From: Litoditis marina
Taxonomy: Eukaryota; Nematoda; Chromadorea; Rhabditida; Rhabditidae
Reading direction: 5' to 3'
Assembly: GCA_964036275.1 (NCBI GenBank)
Contig: OZ038436.1
Span: forward strand, 6,606,482 to 6,670,481
DNA: 64,000 bases
Made by a program: the position numbers and the translations under genes. Under the pieces are notes generated by a model, which saw only the letters and a program-made list of their open reading frames with translations, searched no databases and was not told the DNA's origin. Positions 43,636-54,572 of this stretch are shown here, piece by piece. Positions within the stretch are counted from its first letter, which is position 1. The number at the start of each line of letters is the position of its first letter.

Positions 43636-44127
43636 CATGTGTGCGTGTACAAAAAACGACACCGTTTTTTTCAATCGCGTTCGCAAAATCGAGTCGAGGG
43701 GGCGTGGCGAAGTCGAGGGGGCGTGGCGAAATCGACCAATCACAGCACGCCTATTCAAATTCAAAAATGGCAGGAGTTTCAAAAGTTTAATTATAACTCA
43801 AACTTATTAATTTTATTTCAAATGAAACTTTTGGCATTCAAGCTTGTATTTATTAACGTTATGATTTTATGACTACATTATTAGTTTTAAAGAACCAATG
43901 AAGAAAACGACTAAAGTTTTTTAACAAGTATCTTTAGTTCTATGTTCTTCAGTCGATACTACTTAAGCTGAAGTTCATAATAGAACCAAAAAATATCAAT
44001 AAATGATGAGGTTACGTTGTTTTAGAACGTGGTCAACCAAAATGTTGAAGGTAAAGGCGTTAAGGGGAACTAAATCAAGTTTATATTTACCAATCAGCTT
44101 GAACCAGAGGTGAATTCCATATCTAGT

Positions 44128-44365
44128 CGGGTTTTCCGGTAACCCAACCTTTTTTGCTAACCTCTTTTTCAGTTTACCTTAGTAGGTAACCTGGAAGTAA
44201 CCTAAAACTAAAATCCGATTACCGTTCGAAGTAACGGTAAAAACCACATTTTGCGTTAGAAAAACAGGTAACCGGTTTTCCATTTTAGGTTACTTCCAGG
44301 TTACCTACTAAGGTAACCTAAAAAAGGTTACCAAAAAAGGTTAGGTTACCTGAAACCCCGGTAAG
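44128..44365. repeat. Foldback element rich in GGTAACC/GGTTACC
   Basis: Arms of about 85 bp, both containing CTTAGTAGGTAACCTGGAAG or its complement, separated by about 70 bp. The outer ends are CGGGTTTTCCGGTAACCC and the complement of CGGGGTTTCAGGTAACCT. Probably a MITE nested in the 43636 element. Confidence 0.8.
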
Positions 44366-45814
44366 TTGTAGAATTGGTCAGAACCAGCTGCGTTGCGTCA
44401 TTATTGCTCTAACTTGATGTGGTTGTAGGTCGACCTCACATTCGTAAACTGTGCAACGTATTGATACCATAACGATAGTTTTGAAAGTTGAGGAGTGTGA
44501 TTAGTCGGTAAAATTAGTATAAACGATCGCCACAAACCCCTCTTCAATATAGGAGACTTTACGCTGTTTTCAGTTCGGAATTTTGCAGATTGTTCTCCTA
44601 TGTACTAGAAACTCAGTGTGAAAATTAAGATACCATAACTTTATTGCTTTAAACAAGCAGTCACACAACGTGTGTTCAATATTTTTTCTGTTCTATTGCT
44701 TAGATCTCGAAATAACTTCCCTATAGAGGTAATAATATTTGTTTATGCCTACATATTATGCGGCGTAGTACACACACAAACTGATTTACACTAAAAAAGC
44801 TCATCTATAATTACAAACTTGATCGCATTCTCAATGTTCGATGTAGATGTAGTTAGTTGAAACACTGTTATAACAGAGTTATATAGCAGAGTTATATAGT
44901 TGTTATATAGCAGAGGGACAAACGTTAAATTAGACGTGATAACGATGCTCTAGAAGACGTTTTCAAGATGTAGAGCATATGAAATATTGAAAAAAGAGCT
45001 CCCATTAGGATGCTCTATATCTTTTCTTTTCATAATTCTTTCACGCGAAAAAAGTTCTTGTGTGTGACGTTTGCATATATGATTCAATCAATTTTGAGAA
45101 TCAGAATGGAACAACTAGCAAATATTTAGTGCTTCTCTCCTTGCATTACTTTCAATCAAACCTAAGTAAACTTTTTAGTTTTGTATTCATTACAATAACA
45201 CAAGGGTTTTTCTTCTTTCGTTCTAGGTAATTGATAACCTTACAAAACCATGTTTGAACTAAATACGAGTTCATGCGTGGAAAGTTTCATTCGATTGAAA
45301 AGCAGCAGGGTCAAACTACGAACAACCAGATCTTAGAGCATTAAACACCGACATTTACACCCGTTTTGGAGAGAGCTAGCTCCGAGCTAGAGCTATACTC
45401 CTCACAATCATCTTCAGTGGGTATTGTCCGGTTATTATGTGAATCTGAGCCTATGTAGTATGGAACTAAAACAAGTTATTCAGTTTTCTGTTATACATAG
45501 TTCGTTCCATCAAACAATGTACCTCTACGAAAGCTAAACAGACAGCCGTTTCAAGTATGCGACCACATGGGTCGCGGCTCGCGTGCGGCGTTTTCAATTA
45601 AATTACAATTTTATTCAATTAACGTTATTTTTCCGGGTTTTTTCCAAATCAATCGTTTACCTCTTGAGTGTTTAATAATGAACTATTGCACTTTCGCCAT
45701 TATGATAAGTTTTGATTGAATAAATCAGAAAAGTAGAGAATCGTTGTAGTGAATTAAATTTATTGTGAACTATCATAAATTAAAATTAGCCACATAAAGT
45801 TTGCGGGAAAAATG
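44366..45814. other. Non-coding interior
   Basis: AT-rich, with short tandem TTATATAGCAGAG near 44880-44910. No frame or RNA gene is recognised. Confidence 0.4.
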
Positions 45815-46155
45815 TGCAATCGCCCCCCACCCAACAATCACCCCCCTCGTGGTACTATTACCCCCCACATAATTGAAACCCTAGAAAAATCGCGCGAAGG
45901 TGGGGGGTAATTGGTAAATGGGTGGGGGGACATTGTACATCTTCGACAATGAACAATCACCCCCCACAATACAAAATGGGGGGGGGGGGGTGATAGTACA
46001 TACCCGGAACTGATGAACAATCACCCCCCCATTCAACCCAAGCCTGCAGTAAATAAGCATGGTGTATAATCGCCCCCCAAGGGTGGGGGGGGGGGGGGGC
46101 GATTGTAGTACGGACCCTTTCCAACCCATTTTCGATCAGGGTGGGGGGCAAATGT
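45815..46155. repeat. C/G-tract cluster with repeated AATCACCCCCC motif
   Basis: At least ten C6+ or G6+ runs. The motif (A)ATC(A/G)CCCCCCA appears near 45820, 45837, 45956, 46020 and 46070, with G10+ runs at about 45979 and 46087-46098. Strong quadruplex/i-motif and hairpin potential. Frames in it are proline strings and not genes. Confidence 0.8.
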
Positions 46156-46384
46156 AAACTACTCCCAAGTTTGCTATATAACTCACGTTCTGTTAATAAA
46201 GGGCTGTGAGAAAGTATAGTGGCACAATTGACTTCAGAGTAGCATTTTCTTGATTAAATCTTCAAGTGATATAACTTTGATCATATTAGGCATGCGATCT
46301 AGAGCCAGCTGTATGTGAGAGCTATTTTGTTCTCCCACATGTGCCCCTATGGCCGTGCGCTGTATGAAGTATGAACCTCCTAAA

Positions 46385-46505
46385 TGCACCTGGGTGCACG
46401 AGCCGCCGCACCTGGATGCGGCGGCTCAATCGATAATCATGTTTTTAGCAGGCGAGCCCCCAGGTTGCGAGGCCGCTGCATCTGGGTGCACGTAGTGTGA
46501 ACGCA
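46385..46505. repeat. GC-rich hairpin
   Basis: GCACCTGGGTGCAC, GAGCCGCCGCACC and GGATGCGGCGGCTC form nested self-complementary arms; the right edge GGGTGCACGTAGTGTGAACG is a loose complement of the left. Possibly a small MITE. Confidence 0.5.
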
Positions 46506-46604
46506 GCCTAAATGGCGCCGTTCCGCCCAGAGCTTGGGTGTACGGTCCCTTCCTGAGCCTAATTTTTTATTCAAATCTACATCTTGGATACTTGCCAACC
46601 TCGT

Positions 46605-46664
46605 TGCTCCGCCCACAGAAATTTACTGTAAGAGAGGGTTTTTGATCGGTGAAACGAACTATAA
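46605..46664. repeat. Loose end of the TATAGTTCGTTTCA MITE
   Basis: CTCCGCCCACAGAAATTTAC and GGTGAAACGAACTATA match the inner and outer parts of the element at 18978. Confidence 0.55.
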
Positions 46665-47337
46665 ACTTATATAAACTCTATTCCTATACACTCGTTCACA
46701 ACTTTTCTTCTTCCTCGTTGTGTGTCTCCGTTTACCACAACATAACCAGTCCTAAACGATTCTCCACTCCCGAATACAGTGAAATAAAGAACGACTTAAC
46801 TTAATTATGATAAAAACTCCATTTTCTGTCGTTTTCTGTTTTCTTATTTGGTTTTGTAAAAACCAATAATGTAGGCAAATCACAATATTATAAAACCATA
46901 ACTTGAATAAATACAAGCTTAAATGCCAAAAGTTTCATTTGAATTAAAATTAAAAAGTTCGAGTTTTATTTAAACTTTCGAAATTCCCGCCATTTTTGAG
47001 TTTGAATAGGCGTGCTGTGATTGGTCGATTTCGCCACGCCCCCTCGACTTCGCCACGCCCCCTCGACTCGATTTTGCGAACGCGATTGAAAAAACGGTGT
47101 CGTTTTTTGTACACGCACACACATGGACACACCAAAATTCTAATAAATTTATGCATTTCTTGAGGTGTACACAGTTTTTAACTAGAGATTTTGAGTAATC
47201 TATTAATCCACTTTTTCGGTTCTATCAATTTTGTGTGACCAAGTTCGATAGGTGTATACATCAATATTTTGCGTACATCTTGTTTTTCCAGTTGATTAGA
47301 CGAATTAACAACTAACAAAGAGTTCGAAGACGGATTG

Positions 47338-47402
47338 ATGGTATCGAGTTGGTGAGTTTACAAAGACACACGGAAACATTCAAGTGAGAAGAACAAACTC
47401 AC
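47338..47402 (+). repeat. TATA-bearing module, copy 13
   Basis: GAGTTGGTGAGTTTACAAAG then CGGAAACATTCAAGTGAG. Confidence 0.6.
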
Positions 47403-47811
47403 TGACTTTGTCGAATTTGAATCATTCAACTCCAAAAAAACCTTTATATCACGAAAACTCTCATGCACAACAAACCAAAACTTTTATTCACTGATGATGT
47501 TGACAGACACTATGGTGCTATTTGAAATTCATGGATAAAAGCAGAGGAAACTGGTTTTAGAAAGATGTATCAACTGATGGATAACATAATCAGTTAAAAA
47601 TTTTTATCTAATAAGTTTTAGGCTTTCTATCATATTGAATGCGTCCAATTTCGTTTCGAAATTTCTCATTTTACCACACTGTCATGTTTCACGGTTTCTA
47701 TATAACGATGCTGGGTATGACGAGTGCAAATTTCGTTTTTGACAGGTTTTTATAAAGTAATGTCAACTTACATCATATTCATTAGTTTGTTCTATATTCG
47801 CTCAAAAAACG

Positions 47812-47862
47812 TGACACATAAAGGTACATAAAGACAAACGGAAACATTCGAGTGAAGCAAAC
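47812..47862 (+). repeat. TATA-bearing module, copy 14 (left part lost)
   Basis: GGTACATAAAGACAAACGG then AAACATTCGAGTGAAGC. Confidence 0.5.
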
Positions 47863-48324
47863 TCAAGCGTTTGTTAGGTCTGTGGTTCAGTATGAACTAC
47901 CTAACTTCTTTCATGTGACTTTTATGCGACAGACGTAACTTATTCCTTCGCCATTTTCTGCGCCACAGAGGTTTTGTACCACGATCTAACCTCTCCTCAT
48001 TTGCGTTATGTCTCGTCTCACAGCGCGCTACTAATCTTATGCCTCGGAAATAGTGCTTTATACAAATTATACTACAACATAAGTTTAGAGTGAATCACTA
48101 GGTTATCTCTCATTTTCTTAGACAACGAGCAAAACTTTTGATACAGTACTGTAGTATTGGTCGTTCGCTCCTCTCTGGCAGTTCTCATCCAATTTCTTCC
48201 AACAGTTTCTTCGAATTCGTTCTTCCAGCATTGTTTTGGTCTTCCACTTTGTCTTGGTGCATTGACGAGACAGCATTCCGCCGCTCATCACGCAAACGGC
48301 CGTTAGAAGCGTCCAATTGTGTTT

Positions 48325-48590
48325 CAAACAATTGAGTGATTTGTGTGAGCGGTGAGAAACAATTCAACAAAAATATATTATGGTAAAGAGTGGATCTTCC
48401 AAAGTGATGATTTCAAGAATTAAACTAAGAACTTTTTCCTAGCATGAATCAGAGTCATTTGAATTTCATCTATTTACAACACTTCTATGTTTGACGATTT
48501 ACGTAATATGTAAATCGTAAAGCCTCTTTATATTATAAAGAGGCTGGGTTTCGAAATATAGTACCGTTACAGTACGTCTTATCACGAACC
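48325..48590. repeat. Repeat G, copy 48 kb
   Basis: GTGTGAGCGGTGA...AACAAAAATATATT followed by AAGAGTGGATCTTCCAAAGT. Relatives at 17160-17400, 23800-23960, 27348-27508, 49065-49200 and 55655-55905. Confidence 0.6.
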
Positions 48591-48659
48591 CTTATAATAG
48601 ATATTAGATGGTATTAGATGTAATAGATTCACAGTTTGGATACATGTAAATGAATAGAA

Positions 48660-48850
48660 TAGCACCTAATGCGACTGTACTTCAGTGGCCTTTTTGCCAT
48701 GAAGACAGCGAAGTGCTCGATTTATTGAGCGATGCAGGGCGAGCGGTCGTTGATTACTTGCCAGCAGGCGAGAGAGTGTGTAGATCAATGATACGCAGAC
48801 GATCTGGCCGCTCGCCAAACCCCGCCTTCTATTGGCCGTACGCTGTTCAC
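48660..48850. repeat. Repeat H, copy 48 kb
   Basis: Relative of 39360-39545 and 61018-61205. An open frame across it is not kept in the relatives. Confidence 0.55.
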
Positions 48851-49064
48851 AACGGTTTGACAAAATTTTTACTAGTAGGACGACTATTGAAAGAAATACA
48901 AAGTTCACGCGGTTGAATGTGGCATCAACAGTTTATAGATGCAATGAATCGACAATCAACGTTGAATACAATTTTGGCAGAATGAATAACGGTTATGTTT
49001 GAAAAAAAGTTCAGCAACTTGATACTGTAGTCTGAGAATGAAAACGACTATTCATCAAATTGGG

Positions 49065-49200
49065 AATCGAACAATTGAGTGATTTGTGTGAGCGGTGAAA
49101 ATCTGAAAAACAGTGCGACAAAAATATATTGTCGTAAAGATTCAAAATTTCAATATAATGATGTCAATAATGAAACTACACACGTTGTCCTAGCATGTAT
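49065..49200. repeat. Repeat G, second 49-kb copy
   Basis: Shorter and more diverged copy, ending at the GCGC block. Confidence 0.5.
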
Positions 49201-49755
49201 CCCCATTTGTCGCGTGCAGCGCGGAGCGCTGCGCAGATTAGTTTTTGATCACAACATTGCGGACTTTCAAAAGTGGTTAGTTGCTATTTTCTCAAAAATT
49301 ACTGAACGGATTTTTGAGATTTTTGAGATAGAGATAGAGGAGAAAAGGCTGTATCATTGAGCTATTCGATAATCAAAGTGCGACGAGTGATCTACAATTA
49401 TTTTGAAAATCGTCTCGCGAAAGTGCCTTCCGACAGCGGCCGCGTGGCGCGGCGTGGCGGCCGCAAAACCGACGAACTTAACCGATTTGTCTGAAATTTG
49501 AAATATAGTTAGAAACAGCAGAGTTATGTGTAAATCTGAAATCTTGGACCAATCGGTGCGAAATGAGCGATTTTATCGCTTTGGAAACATTGCTTTTAGC
49601 TGCTTTGACAATCACTTCTAGATGTGCGGTGTGTGCGAAGTGAGCTGTTGTTTCGCTTTTTGGTAGTTTGAGTAGATTAAAATATATTGAAAAAGCAATT
49701 ATGTTTAGAGATCCTGACTCCATAAAAAGGTTAATCGAACAAAAACAAAAATGAT
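49201..49755. other. GC-rich palindromes in non-coding sequence
   Basis: 49210-49246 is the reverse of the 10409-10440 GCGC block, and 49436-49466 is a GCGGCCGC-bounded hairpin. No gene. Confidence 0.5.
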
Positions 49756-49756
49756 G

Positions 49757-49832
49757 TCCGTGAAAAGATTCGAACCCCTACCTACTGGACTGTAGTGCGC
49801 TGTACTGCCGACTGAGCCAAATAGCCACGAAG
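49757..49832 (-). pseudogene. tRNA-like sequence (reverse strand)
   Basis: On the reverse strand a TGGCTCAGTCGGCAG A-box-like element is followed about 40 nt later by GGGTTCGAATC, a B box. Stems are imperfect and no T33 precedes a clear anticodon, so it is a relic or SINE head rather than a working tRNA. Confidence 0.4.
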
Positions 49833-50064
49833 GAAGAAAAAAATGGATGGCGCCACACGTGCGCTGCCCGAAATCAAGGATTGATCACGGTTTCTGAGAG
49901 AATGCTTACTAATCAAACTTGTAACGCAGTTCATGTTTCACAAATCAACATAGTTTTACCTGTTCAATTGAATAAACTCTCAAGAAGCAATAATTGATTA
50001 GATGTCTTTATTTCATATCTATTAATTCATTATTTCCTTCGGAAATATAGGAGAAGAGGTCAAT

Positions 50065-51485
50065 TTGTATAAAAAACGAATGTAAAGTGAGAAACGATTA
50101 GCTTTTGAGATTGAACTGCATGGACTGTAGAAAATAATAATAATTTATTTTGTTCTTATGTACGAGAGCATGAATTCAATCACAAATTAGCCAATTGCAT
50201 GAACCTAGAGAAAAAGAAAAAAATCAAATCAAATCAACGAACACAAAACTAAGGGAAGGACGCTAGCTAAAATCACTGAAACCTAACCCAAAAGAAAATT
50301 CATAGTACAGCTGATAATAGGCGTGGACATTAATAACAGAGAAAAACATGCAGCCAATTCTACTTTCATAAATGTTTACGAGAATTTTACATACTATTTG
50401 AACTTCAGCGACAACCTACCACTACTGACAATACAAAAACTGGGGGGTGAGGGATCTAATAGCACTAATACATAAAACAAACGGAGATCGAACCAATTTC
50501 GGAATGTCCGGCACATCATGAAAATTACATAGGAGAAAAGACGTATTGTAGTAAAAGATATAGATTAAGATATGTTGTGGATTGTGAGGAAAATAATGGG
50601 AAATGTGTTAGTTTCTTTGAATCACACCAGTTAGATCGAGTAAACGATTGAACCATGGATTGAGCCACCTGACACATGTCTAAACCAGTAAGACAATTTG
50701 TTGTCTTTGGGGACTCGGAGGGGGGTCAGGGGGCTAGGGCTAGGGGGAAGTTAAGTTGAGTCAAGTTACGATATATTTGTTCAATTGTATTGTTTCATTA
50801 ATCTAGAACTAAAAGATATTTAGATAGTTTGAAGGGGTATAATGTTTGTTGGTGCTATAAGCTCATTTGTTGATTATGGTTAGTTGAGTCGTACGACCAA
50901 CATATTTGCGATAGTGGCAAGATCATGACCAGGCGGGCTCAAAGTTACATATTATTAAAAGGAGGTCAATAACTCAAGAGGGAAATGAAAAATCTAATCT
51001 CGCAATTTTCATGATCATCCTGACAAACTAAATCAGAAAATAAGTGTTCAACCTTTGACAACATTCCGCTAACACGAAAAACGTATCTGAAACAAAAACT
51101 AGCTATACTTTCAATCAATCGCACAATCACGTAAAACATGTCAAACACAGCAGAACTCAGAAACGTGAAGAGAAAGACAAAGTGCACCATCCCTCATTAG
51201 AATGCTAACTTCACGTGAATATTCAATTCACTAGTATACTCTGTTCTGTTAACAGTTTCGAATCAGTGGTGAGAAACTATCATATTCGGACGTTTTAACT
51301 AATGATTGTTTACTGCAAGTTCTTTCTCAGTTGAAAACCAAAATGTTTTTGTGACCCATGAAAATTGCGAGATTAGATTTTTCATTTCCCTCTTGAGTTA
51401 TTGACCTCCTTTACTACATTCCATGCAGTTCAATCTCAAAAGCTAATCGTTTCTCACTTTACATTCGTTTTTTATACAAATATAT
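50065..51485. repeat. Interrupted inverted repeat
   Basis: 51335-51485 is one continuous stretch whose reverse complement appears in two pieces, 50065-50124 (GTAAAGTGAGAAACGATTAG) and 50955-51020 (AGGAGGTCAATAACTCAAGA). The forward arm has thus been split by about 830 bp of other sequence (50125-50954), which has no clear termini or gene. A leader/E-box repeat lies at 51110-51225. Confidence 0.65.
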
Positions 51486-51839
51486 ATAAATGTTGACCAC
51501 CACTAGGTCAAATCGCCAATTGAATGAAAAAGAGAGCTCAAACATGTTAAAAAGAACTCTTCCTTTCATGTTGTGAAGTCGCAGTTTTGTAGTTTGCTTA
51601 GAGCAAGAGCTGTTTCTCCATTGAGTTTGTCGCTCATTGTTTACCAATATAACCTCAGTGTAATGTTGCATCGCTTTTATAACAGTCGCCAAATACAAGG
51701 GCTGTGGTAGGCTCAGCAGTTTTCGCAAAAATCTCATTTGAGCTCGATTTGTGGCTGGCCGGTTGAAAATAGGGTAGGGAAAGTAATTGATATTATGACC
51801 CCCCACGGGAACCCGATCGGGACCTGCGAAAGTTTTCAA
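51486..51839 (-). other. Long reverse-strand open frame, unproven
   Basis: The 126-codon frame ending at 51459 is among the longest in the window and has balanced composition in its first two thirds (NRPATNRAQMRFLRKLLSLP). A CGCAG acceptor-like site lies just outside (about 51830). No family is recognised, and its last 30 residues run into the inverted repeat. It could be a fragment of a transposon protein. Confidence 0.25.
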
Positions 51840-52370
51840 AAAATATTACACGTGTCACGTGTACGGGACCCTTGAAGTTTGGGGTGAATGTAGACTTGGT
51901 CTCATAACTCGTTTAGGGTTGATTTTTAGGGGACGGTGTAATTATATAAATTGACCCTCCATCTAAAAGGGATCCAATGGTGTAGAAATTATTAGGGTCA
52001 CGCACGCGACGCGCGCACGCGACGCGTCAAAAGGTAAAAATCGTCCGATTGACCTGCAAATTTCAGGGGTAGGGTAATTGAGGGTGGGGATCACGAATAT
52101 GACCACCTCGTTGAAGGGGACCGAAAGGTCAGAGGTCAAATTTTTCAAAATGGCTGAAACTTGGTGGGAGTGGGTAATTGGGTACGGGGATCACGAATAT
52201 GGGGGTGGCGTTAAAGGTGGTGGGGGGTCAGAGGTCAAATATTTCAAAGTGGCCTTTTTTTGTCATTCTGGCCGCCTAGTGGCCGCGCAGCGGCCGTGTT
52301 TGGGAATTTGGCCGCGCAGCGATGCCCGTGCCCCCACGAATTACCCGGTCGACACGGGTAGAACAACTTA
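51770..52370. repeat. GTGGGG-type repeat with partial tandem units
   Basis: GGGGATCACGAATATG occurs at 52086 and 52186, about 100 bp apart, each followed by GTCAGAGGTCAAAT. ACGCACGCGACGCG (52000) and GTGGTGGGGGG (52217) also occur inside the 1734-3308 element. GGCCGCGCAGCG doublets lie at 52280-52325. No gene. Confidence 0.6.
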
Positions 52371-52622
52371 AACAAACTCTAACTCAGCTGAAAATGGATG
52401 AAATTTTTTTCAAGTTTTTTTAAATGTAGTTAAATGAATGAAGTTTTATAAAAAATAAAATTCGGTCTACTACAGCAATTCCATTGCTTCGTATCATTGA
52501 AAGTGTTTCAATGAACATGAAGAAAAAACTACAATTTATTTTAGTACAAGTGATAATAAAATGTAAAGGTAAATATGAAGTAGAAAAAAACTATATTTGT
52601 ATTTCCAGTTATCCTCCAACAA
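52371..52622. other. AT-rich interval, nothing recognised
   Basis: A TTTCCAG precedes the D2 integrase relic; otherwise featureless. Confidence 0.4.
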
Positions 52623-52781
52623 CAGGAAATTCAAGGATTATTTTATGAGCGTGAGTTGACCTTTTGTACTAACATTGAAAAAGTTTATAAGATTGAGAAA
52701 TTTTTAATAAGACGAACTCGTCAAGTTTTGGTTCGTTGGTTAGGTCAAAACAGTTCATTCGATTCATGGGAAAACGATTAA
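52623..52781 (+). pseudogene. Integrase chromodomain relic, copy D2
   Basis: 53 codons from QEIQGLFYERELTFC through VYKIEKFLIRRTRQVLVRWL to SFDSWEND and TAA. It keeps the SWE motif of the chromodomain that D1 has lost, but nothing of the upstream integrase remains. The two copies complement each other as evidence for the domain. Confidence 0.6.
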
Positions 52782-53166
52782 TGTATTTATGACAAGAAAA
52801 TAACAGTGACAAAAAGATATATAATATATTGCGCTATATACAAAACATTGTGATTGGTTAGACTGTTGAGAATGTTATCTGGACAATTTTATGAATTTTT
52901 ATGGTTCCAATATTGAGGGAATGCGGTAACACAATAAAACTGGATTACTATTGTATTTTTTAAATGTTATCTAGACAATTTCATCACTTGTTTTTATTTC
53001 CAATAATGTGGTGATGCGTTTGTACAAATGAATGTTTTTACAAGTTATCAATTATTTACTTTTTTAGTGTTTTAGACTATTTAAATTCCACTAATATGAT
53101 GAAACAATTGAACAAGTACCACTATGATGACACTATCGAATAAAACTGTTTACAATATGATCCCGC
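52782..53166. other. Spacer in block D2
   Basis: Longer than in D1; no feature. Confidence 0.45.
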
Positions 53167-53510
53167 TTAGGGGAACCTAGCTAGTCTATTTCTTTGTGCA
53201 CACTTTGGGCACATTTGGGAAGTGTACACATCCTTGAACTATTTGAAAAATCTGCGACAACAGTGCTCCAGGATGAGAGTTACAAAGGGTACTCCATACA
53301 AAACTTGACTCTTTGTTAGCGCATGTAGGCGACTGGCTTCGACACATGCTCCAGGCGAACTAGAGGTGCCGGCAGTTCCGACTTCTTGAACACGGGTGGG
53401 GGTCCGGACGGGCACTGGAGGGTCATAGATTCCGGGGCGGAATAGTATTTACGTTTAGTTTTCGTTCTGGCGCTCGGACCGAGCGCCAAATGGCGCCAAA
53501 ACCTGAACAC
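53167..53510 (-). pseudogene. Unrecognised conserved reverse-strand exon, copy D2 (broken)
   Basis: Same order as 14918-15257. A 1-bp deletion (about 53320) and an in-frame TAG interrupt the Cys-rich end; the CC...CPKC residues are recognisable in shifted frame. Confidence 0.4.
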
Positions 53511-54222
53511 ACGACATCGTCAATGGAATAGTATGAAAGAATGTACAAATGAAAATGCTGATAGAAATACACAACTTTTGTAACTACGTCCTATAGCCTA
53601 TCAAGATACAAATAGTGAAAAAGTCACATTCATGGAAATTCTAATTTACCAAGCTGGATAGCGTCGCAGTGAAAATGTTCCCGTTGGAGTATGTATTCAA
53701 TGGCACTAGGCACATTTCTCTCGATTCAACTTTCTAAGGTTGTTGATGACTATTGAAGCACAATAGAACACACTTTTTTTCAGATACGAAAATTTCAGAT
53801 TATAGGGAAATGGTATCTTTAAATGACATAGTTCTTTCAGCAAATCTGGGCTGTCATGCGTGCGTTCGTCGCTCATTCGTCCAGAAGTTTCATGGTATCT
53901 CTTAGTTCCCATCATATCGTATTAAACTCTCGGTTTAAGATGATCTCCATAATGTTAAAGGGTTTAGAGTTATTTATAAAATTTGTGGTACATCTTTAAC
54001 TACTTAGAACCATAACTTTTCTTGGTCTAATGACCATCAAACAATCGTTTAACATTTCTATATCAATTGATATAATAATGGAACCTAACTTTAACTCTAA
54101 CATACCTGAATAGGGTCGTTGAAAGACGTACCAAACTATAGCAATGTATGTGCAATGTTTGGTGTGAATGTGTGATATACAATAGAATGAGTTTATAACG
54201 CTCCTAGGTCAAGGTCGATCTG
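53511..54222. repeat. Block D2, middle part
   Basis: Matches 15258-15860 with an extra stretch at about 53825-53960. No gene. Confidence 0.55.
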
Positions 54223-54572
54223 TATAGTTCGTTTCATCCATCGATAGCAGCCAGGTACAGTGAATTTTAGTGGGCGGAGTCAATTGTGTTGGAAAGTTTC
54301 CAACAACAACCAGTCTAATTAAAATTGATGCACAAGCTGGGTATTGAACTCAGCTATGATAGGTGGCGCGGCGCACACAAGCAGCCGGCCATCTGAGCAT
54401 GTTCGCCAAAACTAAAAACAGTGATATCCAGTCTTTTCTGGCCGTTTCTCAAACCTAATTTTCTCGCACAAAAAGTAGTTTTAATTACTCCCCGATTGTG
54501 AGGTGACCTTTTGTACACAAAATATATGCAAACAACTCAAAATAACCACTTTTTGGATTTTTATTTGTAATG
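54223..54572. mobile_element. MITE with TATAGTTCGTTTCA terminus, copy 2, right end missing
   Basis: Matches 18978 to about 19330, then runs straight into block D sequence (TAGATTTTCTCT). Confidence 0.75.

Larger units (their letters stand above)
43636..47125. mobile_element. 3.5-kb element with about 240-bp inverted termini
   Basis: 43636-43874 and 46886-47125 are reverse complements: both outer ends read CATGTGTG(TG)CGTGTAC, then CGAGTCGAGGGGGCGTGGCG with a duplicated GGGGGCGTGGCGAA unit, and the inner ends contain AAGCTTGTATTTATT. The 3 kb between has no transposase frame but several nested structures. Long termini suit a Mutator-type or foldback element; no convincing target duplication is seen, so family and exact ends are open. 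Two opposed solo elements could look similar. Confidence 0.6.
47126..48324. other. Repeat-derived interval with two TATA-bearing modules
   Basis: Outside the modules at 47338 and 47812 no feature is seen. Frames in 48118-48370 overlap on both strands and are not supported. Confidence 0.4.

Noticed and set aside
48650..48916. 88-codon frame across repeat H
   Set aside because: The related copies at 39360 and 61018 do not keep the frame.
50730..50760. GGGCTAGGGCTAGGGGG as a telomere-like repeat
   Set aside because: Only about two units, and nematode telomeres are TTAGGC; chance G-rich sequence is more likely.
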